64,000 nucleotides of DNA from Arenibacter nanhaiticus (lineage in GTDB: Bacteria; Bacteroidota; Bacteroidia; Flavobacteriales; Flavobacteriaceae), in contig NZ_FQYX01000013.1 in assembly GCF_900141935.1 (NCBI RefSeq), positions 21,020-85,019 of the forward strand. Direction: 5' to 3'. Shown piece by piece: positions 57,117 through 64,000 of the stretch. The notes under the pieces are model-generated. The model was not told the DNA's origin. It saw only the letters and a program-made list of their open reading frames with translations, and did no database searches. Each line of letters opens with the position of its first letter. The stretch's first letter is position 1. The position numbers and the translations under genes were made by a program.

Positions 57117-57329
57117 CTAAACTCAACTCAATCAACTAACTTTTCAATGGTGCTTTGAGACCTATTTTACTTTTAGGTTTCAGGGCCTAAGACAAAGTTG
57201 CAGTATATTCATAAAAACTAGAGGGGCTAAAAGTTCAATAAGCGGGTGCTCACTGACCAAAGCCATCAAAAACACTTAAAATTCAATATTTTATAAAAAC
57301 CCCACTTCTTCGCTTTCAAAGAATGGCGT

Positions 57330-60300
57330 TTATTTTTTTAAAGGTTGATTGATCCTATAAATTTGAAGCGGGCCATTATTTTGGGCAAACACCATCAATT
57401 GATCCGAATCTCGTTGTGTCACTATTGCAATATCACGAATTTCTCCATTCAAATAAAGTCCGCTTTCCAGATTGTTCACCGCCTTAAAGCTTCCTTTACC
57501 ATCTCCTAAAAGTAAAAGCCCTCTATTGGCATCATAACGCCCATATTTTACTCGTGTACCGAAAAAATTTCCTCCTAAAAGCAGATCTAAATTCCCATCC
57601 AGATCAAAGTCTTTGGCAACCATACCGTAAATGGGACTAAATTGTGCTTCTTTTGGCAAGGGCGATAGCTTAAACCGGCCCTCCCCTAAATTTTCCATAT
57701 AGCTAGTTTCAAAACTTCTAGCTTCCAAGACTGTAGCCTCCTTCAATTGATCGGGGGTAAAAATGTCGGTAATTTTTTCATCGGCATAATCTACATAATT
57801 AACGTACCTTGCTTTTAACTTGTTTAACTGCCCCAATAGATCGTCTTTAGAAAACACCGGATAACTTTCGTTCCCGATATAGGAACAAAGAATCGGATCT
57901 AAAGAACCATTGCCATCAAAATCGCTGACATACAAACTCACCGGTTTTTCTTGGGATGCTTTTAATTGGGAGTTCAGTCCAAAATTTCCTATGACATAAT
58001 CTATATCCCCATCTCCATCAAAATCTTCAGCTATGATTTTGTTCCACCAGCCCTGTGAATTTTTAAGGCCAGAGTTATCTGCCAATTCTTCTAATTTTCC
58101 ATTCTGACTACGGAAGGCGCGAATTCCCATAAATTCGCCGACAAGAATAAGGTCGTAAGCTGCATCCCCATTAAAATCGCTCCATACAGCATCGGTAACC
58201 ATCCCCGGATATTCTAGCAAAGGATTTACTTGGTTTGTAATATCTTTAAAATTCCCTTTTCCATCATTTTCAAGGACATAGCTACGGGCCGTATTTGGAT
58301 ATTTCCCTGGAACTAATCTCCCTCCAACAAATAAATCCAAATCCCCATCATTATCCCAATCAGCAGCCTTTACACAAGAGCCACTATGTCTCATCGTGGG
58401 AATAGATTCGACCTTCTTTTTAAAATTCCCCTTCCCATCATTAAAATATATCCTATCCTGAAGTTGCGGTGAACCTGCATCGTACTCATTGCCCCCACTT
58501 ACAACATACAAATCTTGGTCCCCATCATTATCGGCGTCAAAAAACAATGCGCCTATATCTTCACTGTCCTTATCTTGATCGAAGGATTTTTGATGCGACA
58601 AAGTGAATGTTCCAGATGTTGTCTGAGTATAAATTTGTCCTGGACTATTCTTTGCGCCTCCAATAAACAGATCCTCCAAGCCATCACCATTAATATCGGC
58701 CTTGGTAATTTTAGGGCCTTGGGTAGATAATTTATGGGGCAGTAATTGTTCTCTTTTAAAATCGACATACCTATTTTCCCTATGTGTATAAGCCATCAAA
58801 CTATCCTTGGTTAGCATAATAAAATACTTCTTAGTTGAAGCACTTATGGTCGCTAAATCAACTGCCTCAGCTTCCGTATGATTCAAGGTTACTGTTTCGT
58901 TTGCTTTTATATTATTTAATTGTTGAACCTTCCCATCTGGCCAGGTTATTGCTAGTTCATTTATATTTACAGCCTTCCCTAAACCGAACAAAAGGCCATA
59001 ATCTACAGAAGACTGATAGCCTCGTGTAGGAATCATTTCTTGAGTAAGAACCTCATTATTTATTTTTAAGGTTACCTTGGCCCCTACGCCAAAAACATTG
59101 CCTTTAGCTCCTTTCAGTTGTACTTTAAGGTAATTGTTCTGTGTTATAAGTTCACTGTTGTTTCTATATATAAATGCTTCCTCGTCTATATTGTTTACTA
59201 CAAGATCTAAATCCCCATCATTGTCCAGATCGGCATACGCGGCACCATTGGAGAGTGATTTTTGCCCCATTCCCCAATCACCATTCATCTTTTGAAAGCT
59301 AAGGTCGCCCTTATTCCTATAGATATAGTTTTCTTCAACAGTAGCAGGTATTTTTTCTATCAGCTCCATTAGGGCCTTAGATTGTCGGGTTTGATTTTCC
59401 TTTAGTTTTTCATTTACCGCATAGTTCATAAAGTCCATATTGGTATAATCGCGTTTATAGCCATTGGTAACAAAAAGATCTTTAAAACCATCGTTGTCAA
59501 AATCGGCAAAAAGGGATGCCCAACTCCAATCTGTATTTGATACGCCTGAAAACTGACCTATTTCGGAAAATGATTCTCCTTGATTGTTTAGCTGTAGCAT
59601 ATTTCGCATGGTCTGGTTGTAAAATCCAGAATTCACTAAGAGTTGGTATTTGTCGTAGTTGTCAGGTCCAGAAATCATTTTTTGACGACTATTTCCTTCT
59701 GGCAGCATATCCAAGGTCATAATATCGGTAAAGCCATCATTATTTATATCGGCAATATCAGATCCCATGGAGAAAAGAGAAGTATGGCCAATAAACTGTT
59801 CCAAACTTTCTATAAACGATCCGTTTTGATCATTGATATATAGATAATCCTGTTCATTATAATCATTGGAAATATAAATATCCAACCAACCGTCGTTATT
59901 TATATCTGAAACGGCAATTCCCAATCCAAACCCTAGCACATTTGAAACTAGACCAGCTTCTTGACTTGCCTCTTTATATTTCCCATGATCGTTTCTATAG
60001 AGCTTATCTGAATATGCGCTATTCTTTCTGTTTTTTAAGGAAGGGGTTATTTGTCCAAATCCTGCATAATCTTGGGTAGAATGGTTAAGGATATATAAAT
60101 CTAAGTCTCCATCGCGATCATAGTCAAAAAAGGCCGCTTGAGTAGAATACCCATCATCGGCAATACCATATTCTTCTGCTTTTTCTGTGAAAGATGGCAG
60201 TTCGGAATTGGCTGTGGCTCCGTTATTAATAAATAACAGGTTTTTTCTTTTATTGGGGTCCTTTGCTGCAGATCGACATATGTAGATATCTAAAAAGCCA

Positions 60301-60677
60301 TCACCATTAACATCTGCCATGGTAACTCCAGTATTCCACAAGCCCTCTGCGAATACGCCAGCTTCCTTGGCTACTTCCTTAAATTTAAAATCCCCTTGGT
60401 TGAGGTACAAATGGCTCCCCACCATGTTACCGGTAAAATAAATATCCGAAAGTCCATCATTGTTAACATCTCCTATAGCCACACCTCCCCCATTGTACAA
60501 ATACCCATATTCCAATACATTGAATTCTTCCGTTTCTTGAAGTATGTTCTTAAAAGTTATTCCGGTAGTACTAGGCGATAACAGGCTAAACATTTTATCT
60601 CTGTCATTACCTCCACATGAAAACAATAAAAGAGCAAGGAGTATGGTTATGGTTGGTTTAATTTTAGGTATTTTCAT
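57330..60677 (-). CDS. FG-GAP/VCBS repeat lipoprotein with UnbV (ASPIC) domain
   Basis: 1115 aa, lipobox LLFSC (C21). About 14 Ca2+-binding FG-GAP repeats with the DxNxDGxxD pattern (DVNNDGLSDIYF, DINGDGLEDLFI, DFDGDGDIDYVI and others) form one or two beta-propellers; between the two repeat blocks (about 510-595) is an ASPIC/UnbV domain containing EMIPTRGYQSSVDYG and WPDGKVQQL. Such proteins are usually cell-surface glycan- or protein-binding modules. Placed right after susD in the PUL, it may bind or present the substrate; no catalytic motif seen. 212 bases with two hairpins separate it from susD. Confidence 0.88.
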   Translation of the reverse strand: MKIPKIKPTITILLALLLFSCGGNDRDKMFSLLSPSTTGITFKNILQETEEFNVLEYGYLYNGGGVAIGDVNNDGLSDIYFTGNMVGSHLYLNQGDFKFKEVAKEAGVFAEGLWNTGVTMADVNGDGFLDIYICRSAAKDPNKRKNLLFINNGATANSELPSFTEKAEEYGIADDGYSTQAAFFDYDRDGDLDLYILNHSTQDYAGFGQITPSLKNRKNSAYSDKLYRNDHGKYKEASQEAGLVSNVLGFGLGIAVSDINNDGWLDIYISNDYNEQDYLYINDQNGSFIESLEQFIGHTSLFSMGSDIADINNDGFTDIMTLDMLPEGNSRQKMISGPDNYDKYQLLVNSGFYNQTMRNMLQLNNQGESFSEIGQFSGVSNTDWSWASLFADFDNDGFKDLFVTNGYKRDYTNMDFMNYAVNEKLKENQTRQSKALMELIEKIPATVEENYIYRNKGDLSFQKMNGDWGMGQKSLSNGAAYADLDNDGDLDLVVNNIDEEAFIYRNNSELITQNNYLKVQLKGAKGNVFGVGAKVTLKINNEVLTQEMIPTRGYQSSVDYGLLFGLGKAVNINELAITWPDGKVQQLNNIKANETVTLNHTEAEAVDLATISASTKKYFIMLTKDSLMAYTHRENRYVDFKREQLLPHKLSTQGPKITKADINGDGLEDLFIGGAKNSPGQIYTQTTSGTFTLSHQKSFDQDKDSEDIGALFFDADNDGDQDLYVVSGGNEYDAGSPQLQDRIYFNDGKGNFKKKVESIPTMRHSGSCVKAADWDNDGDLDLFVGGRLVPGKYPNTARSYVLENDGKGNFKDITNQVNPLLEYPGMVTDAVWSDFNGDAAYDLILVGEFMGIRAFRSQNGKLEELADNSGLKNSQGWWNKIIAEDFDGDGDIDYVIGNFGLNSQLKASQEKPVSLYVSDFDGNGSLDPILCSYIGNESYPVFSKDDLLGQLNKLKARYVNYVDYADEKITDIFTPDQLKEATVLEARSFETSYMENLGEGRFKLSPLPKEAQFSPIYGMVAKDFDLDGNLDLLLGGNFFGTRVKYGRYDANRGLLLLGDGKGSFKAVNNLESGLYLNGEIRDIAIVTQRDSDQLMVFAQNNGPLQIYRINQPLKK

Positions 60678-60796
60678 ATGTGTTTTAATTATTGTTTTTA
60701 ACAGTCATTTGAAATTCACATAGCTGAATTCGTAGTTGCGACCAGTTTTCGGTCATGCTCATTTCATAGATATATTGGTTAAAACAAATCAATTTA

Positions 60797-60859
60797 CGGT
60801 CTTTTTGTACGTATGACCAAAACAAATCAACAAAAAGACCGCACTAATGGCGGTCTTTT
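60797..60859 (-). promoter_or_regulatory. Two mutually exclusive hairpins between susD and the FG-GAP gene
   Basis: Hairpin 1: AAAAGACCGC (60833-60842) with GCGGTCTTTT (60850-60859), on the minus strand a terminator with T-run, 31 bases after the susD stop. Hairpin 2: CGGTCTTTTTGT (60797-60808) with ACAAAAAGACCG (60830-60841), 12 perfect pairs, 21-base loop. They share bases 60833-60841, so only one can form. Confidence 0.75.
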
Positions 60860-60889
60860 ATCACTTCTTCATTAAACTATATCAACAGT

Positions 60890-62485
60890 TTAATTTTTCT
60901 TATCCCACCAAACTTTTGTAGTTCCATTGTCCGGACCCCCTAAAAGATTGCTCACAGCATTTTCTACAGCTGCACCATTATCTGAATATTCACTAGATAC
61001 ATAAGGCATCCTACGTGGAATTTCGTTCACAGGAATATCTGGATTAAGGGAATTTAACCTGTTGTATAAGGTTGGATATCCAGTCCTTCTACGTTCGGCA
61101 TAGGCTTCTTCGCTGTCTGGGTATAGGGCGATCCACTTTTGAGTAATAATTTGTTCGAGTTGTTTTTCCTTAGGGGCCAATAGGTCATAAGCCACTGGTA
61201 TATTAGATACTGGTGGATTTGATGCATCCATAGCGGCTGGCACATTAGGACTACTCACATAATCATTCCCTGAAAGATCGGTTCCCGAATACCCATATTC
61301 GGTATGGGATGCGTTAATTCCACTCTCATAAAGGGCTAGTGCACTTCCACCCATATTCCAGCCTTCCAAAGCGCCTTCTGCTCTTAAGAAATAGGCTTCT
61401 GCAGCCCTTATGATACTATAAGCAGGCCCTGGACTGTCCGCAATGGTATATGGTTCGGCCATATCGGAGGCAATTGTATTAAAACTAATTCCCTGTTTAT
61501 CAGATTTTGTCTGCCCGTTGCGCATTCCTTCGTAATTAAATGTTACTCCCACAGGATCATCCGAAGTATCGGGACTTCCCGCTTCTGCAAAATAGTCCGC
61601 TACCCTAGGATCTTGGTATCCTTTAAGAATACTTTCCATATCACCACTCATACGAAATTCACCCCATTGGGTAATAGTAGTATAAGGGTTTCTAAAATTG
61701 GTATTGGTTGCTATGGCTGCATTGTCGGCATTGGATTCCATGACTCCATCGGCAACCGCCTTTTCTGCTTGCGCTTGTGAAAGTGTTGGATTGGCATATT
61801 TAACTCTAATAGCCAAACGCAAACGCAGGGTATTGGCAAATTTCAACCAGGAATCTGCCGATCCACCATAAATTACATCATTAGCGCCAAGAAATGATGT
61901 TGTACCTGCATTAGCTTTTAATACGGTAACGGCTTCATCCAAGGTGGTAAAAAAGTCGTTGTATATGTCCTCTTGTGAATCGTAAGGTACTTCCTTTTCT
62001 AAATTACCAAAATTTGAATACGGAATTGGCCCCCAAAGATCTGTAACTCTGTGATAAGCGTACACCCGCCACACTTTCATCATGGCATTTTCTAAATTAA
62101 AGCCAAGTTCCTCGGCAGTGTCTTCCGCAATCTTGATATTCGGTGCCGATCTGGTATAAAACCAACGGTAAGCACCATTTAACCATCTTCCTACCAGGAT
62201 ATATTGATCACTGTCAAAATTTGGTGCCGTAGTAGAAAAATAGTTTGCATATACATCCGTAAACAAAGAGTGTCCTAATTGAAATGGTCCTCTCCCTTCT
62301 GGATAAGGCAGGTTTGTAGGAGTATATAATGCCCTTTTAACAAATAAAGGGTATTCGGACTGGGTAACGGCATCCTGGGTAAAATTCTTGGGATCTGAGT
62401 TGATCTCGTCAAAATTGTCCGTACAACTTCCCAGCATTGCGGTAAGCGTTATCCCGAGACTAATTTTTACTAATATATTTTTCAT
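60890..62485 (-). CDS. susD: SusD/RagB-family outer membrane lipoprotein
   Basis: 531 aa, lipobox MLGSC (C21). SusD-like type 2 (RagB) protein with an N-terminal alpha-helical TPR region (WRVYAYHRVTDLWGPIPYS) and a C-terminal binding region with RAEAYFLRAEGALEGW and EQIITQKWIAL. It binds oligosaccharide at the surface and works with SusC as lid. It follows susC by 27 bases, so they are co-transcribed. The glycan is inferred to be glycosaminoglycan from the neighbours. Confidence 0.95.
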   Translation of the reverse strand: MKNILVKISLGITLTAMLGSCTDNFDEINSDPKNFTQDAVTQSEYPLFVKRALYTPTNLPYPEGRGPFQLGHSLFTDVYANYFSTTAPNFDSDQYILVGRWLNGAYRWFYTRSAPNIKIAEDTAEELGFNLENAMMKVWRVYAYHRVTDLWGPIPYSNFGNLEKEVPYDSQEDIYNDFFTTLDEAVTVLKANAGTTSFLGANDVIYGGSADSWLKFANTLRLRLAIRVKYANPTLSQAQAEKAVADGVMESNADNAAIATNTNFRNPYTTITQWGEFRMSGDMESILKGYQDPRVADYFAEAGSPDTSDDPVGVTFNYEGMRNGQTKSDKQGISFNTIASDMAEPYTIADSPGPAYSIIRAAEAYFLRAEGALEGWNMGGSALALYESGINASHTEYGYSGTDLSGNDYVSSPNVPAAMDASNPPVSNIPVAYDLLAPKEKQLEQIITQKWIALYPDSEEAYAERRRTGYPTLYNRLNSLNPDIPVNEIPRRMPYVSSEYSDNGAAVENAVSNLLGGPDNGTTKVWWDKKN

Positions 62486-62512
62486 TTTTTTTCTTTTAAG
62501 GTTAGGAATAAT

Positions 62513-64000
62513 TTAGAATCCAAGATTTAGGGAAACTCCAAAAGTACGGGTCGTTGGTGGTGCAAATGCTTCCCTTCCTTCTGCTGAATTATCAACACTA
62601 TTGACCGCTTCTGGATCTACGTTTTCCGCTTTATTGGAGAAAAAGAATAGGTTTCTACCTACTAAAGAAACTCTGGCAGAGGTTAAAAATGTTTTTGAAA
62701 GAAATCTATCAGACACGGCATACCCTAATACAAGCTCTCGTAGTCTTATATTTGAAGCATCTCTGATAAAGGCTTCTCCTACTGGCGTATTTCTCCCCCC
62801 TACTCTGTTCCAAAGATCTTCGGAATTAACAGCGATATTATTAGAGGCTCCGGTTTCTGTTACCGCCGTTTCACCCTTATAAACATTTTCTCCGAACACC
62901 AAGGATCCATCACGACCTTGTGCAGTATAATCTAACTGCCCGTCTCCTGCAAGAATGGCCTCGGTAAAACTAGCTATAGTTCCTCCTTGACGGATATCGA
63001 TCAGTGCACTCAATGAAAAGTCCTTGTAGCTAAAAGAATTTCTAATTCCGCCCAACCAGTCTGGATTAAAGTTGGCAATTTTCACATCAAGACCAGGGGT
63101 AATTTGAGGAAGCCCAAGAGCATCAACAACAACCCTTCCTTGATCATCACGAAGAAATCCTCTCGAATAAACGTCACCAAATTCTCCACCTTTAACCAAT
63201 TTATAAGATCTAATGAAGTCGGTACTAATCGTTAATTCATCAAAGCCATCGGCTATTTCTAAAACTTCACTATTGTTTTTGGCAAAGTTTATATCCAAGT
63301 CCCAAGAGAAATCGGATGATTCAATAATTGTAGCTCCCAAAACAATCTCCAACCCTGAATTCTGTACGTCGGCACCATTCTGAAATCTCGCCGCTATACC
63401 AGACCCGGTTGGTGTTGGGGTACTGAATATTTGATCGAAGGTATTAGACTTGTACCAAGTTAGGTCAAAACGAAATCTATTATCCATAAACCTAGTATCG
63501 AAACCTATTTCTGTTGATCTTGTCGATTCTGGTCTAAGATCTGGGTTAGGCAATACTGGGTTAATATCAAGTGTTCCATTTCTTATATCTGCTCGTCTAG
63601 ATAAACTAAAAGCATTGGTATCATTACCTACTTCTGCCCATGATCCTCTTAACTTTAAAAAGCTAAAAAACTCAGGTAATTCTACCAAGTCACTAACCAC
63701 GGCCGTTAAACCTACGGAAGGATAAAAATAAGACCTATTAGCACTAGGAAGGGTTGAACTCCAATCATTCCTACCAGTAAGATTTAAAAACAATGCATTC
63801 TTATAAGATACTTCTGCAAGAGCGTACACCGATTGAACCTCAAAGTTATCAAATGTTTCTGTGGCCGTTGGATCAGCAGTGTTACTCAAGGCAAAAAAGT
63901 TTTCTATTGTAAAAGTAGTTCCATCACCAATAAGGTCATTAGATTTAAATACCCTTTTATTAGCTCCAGCACTTAGATCTAGTGCGAAATCCTCAGAAAT
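62513..64000 (-). CDS. susC: SusC-family TonB-dependent transporter, C-terminal part (5' end outside window)
   Basis: The frame stays open from the window end to the stop at 62513 (495 residues). A TTG at 63889 is not a start: the frame runs on above it, coding ENFFALSNTADPT. The remaining part is the C-terminal half of a beta-barrel with typical SusC segments LFLNLTGRNDWSSTLP, PNPDLRPESTRSTEIGFDTR, NASNIRLRELVLGY-like, and a Phe-ended last strand (TFGVSLNLGF). It imports oligosaccharides across the outer membrane using TonB energy. Plug and TonB box lie outside. Confidence 0.95.
   Translation of the reverse strand: MSEDFALDLSAGANKRVFKSNDLIGDGTTFTIENFFALSNTADPTATETFDNFEVQSVYALAEVSYKNALFLNLTGRNDWSSTLPSANRSYFYPSVGLTAVVSDLVELPEFFSFLKLRGSWAEVGNDTNAFSLSRRADIRNGTLDINPVLPNPDLRPESTRSTEIGFDTRFMDNRFRFDLTWYKSNTFDQIFSTPTPTGSGIAARFQNGADVQNSGLEIVLGATIIESSDFSWDLDINFAKNNSEVLEIADGFDELTISTDFIRSYKLVKGGEFGDVYSRGFLRDDQGRVVVDALGLPQITPGLDVKIANFNPDWLGGIRNSFSYKDFSLSALIDIRQGGTIASFTEAILAGDGQLDYTAQGRDGSLVFGENVYKGETAVTETGASNNIAVNSEDLWNRVGGRNTPVGEAFIRDASNIRLRELVLGYAVSDRFLSKTFLTSARVSLVGRNLFFFSNKAENVDPEAVNSVDNSAEGREAFAPPTTRTFGVSLNLGF

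Noticed and set aside
63840-63889. TTG at 63889 as start of a 458-aa protein
   Set aside because: The frame continues without stop to the window edge, so this is the inside of a SusC barrel.

Overview
The window is a chromosomal segment of a member of the Bacteroidota, most likely a marine or otherwise aquatic Flavobacteriaceae. Four things point there: type IX secretion (T9SS) and gliding genes (a gliding-type C-terminal domain protein, a T9SS plug protein, a PorT-like protein next to ubiE); a Na+-pumping NADH:quinone oxidoreductase; a short primary sigma factor; and SusC/SusD uptake genes. Many genes also carry the Bacteroidota -7 promoter element TAnnTTTG. I cannot name the genus from sequence alone.

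Positions 1-45300 are mostly housekeeping. In order: the end of a collagen-like protein and a T9SS cargo-like surface protein; a VanY-type peptidase and an M48 protease; gpmI and map; a methyltransferase; on the minus strand the complete nqrABCDEF operon followed by an unknown 120-aa gene and an ApbE flavin transferase that probably flavinylates NqrB and NqrC; T9SS plug protein, DUF3667 protein, apaG, pruA; rsmG; a fatty acid desaturase and an aminotransferase; trkAH; ubiE-porT; an rRNA/tRNA methyltransferase divergent from tamL; fba, accD, rpsO, pnp, rpoD; trmL, an FKBP lipoprotein, a B12-type radical SAM protein with an apparent TTG start, a DEAD-box helicase, rpe and ypdA. No tRNA, rRNA, CRISPR array, transposase or prophage gene was seen.

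Positions 45376-64000 (all minus strand) are a polysaccharide utilisation locus. Transcription order is susC (cut by the window edge), susD, a 1115-aa FG-GAP/UnbV lipoprotein, a GH88 unsaturated glucuronyl hydrolase, a sulfatase, an unknown lipoprotein, a PL8 chondroitin ABC-type lyase, a beta-helix DUF4955-like protein and two more sulfatases. The set fits degradation of a sulfated uronate-containing glycosaminoglycan such as chondroitin or dermatan sulfate: lyase cleavage outside the cell, TonB-dependent import, then desulfation and removal of the unsaturated uronic acid.

The least explained structures are (i) three nearly identical 80-bp GC-rich intergenic repeats (23861, 36996, 39562) with pairing termini; (ii) two mutually exclusive hairpins between susD and the next gene that look like a terminator/anti-terminator pair; (iii) a second terminator-like hairpin ahead of the GH88 gene; (iv) a 14-bp hairpin around the promoter of the methyltransferase gene; and (v) an AccD that lacks all four zinc-ribbon cysteines.
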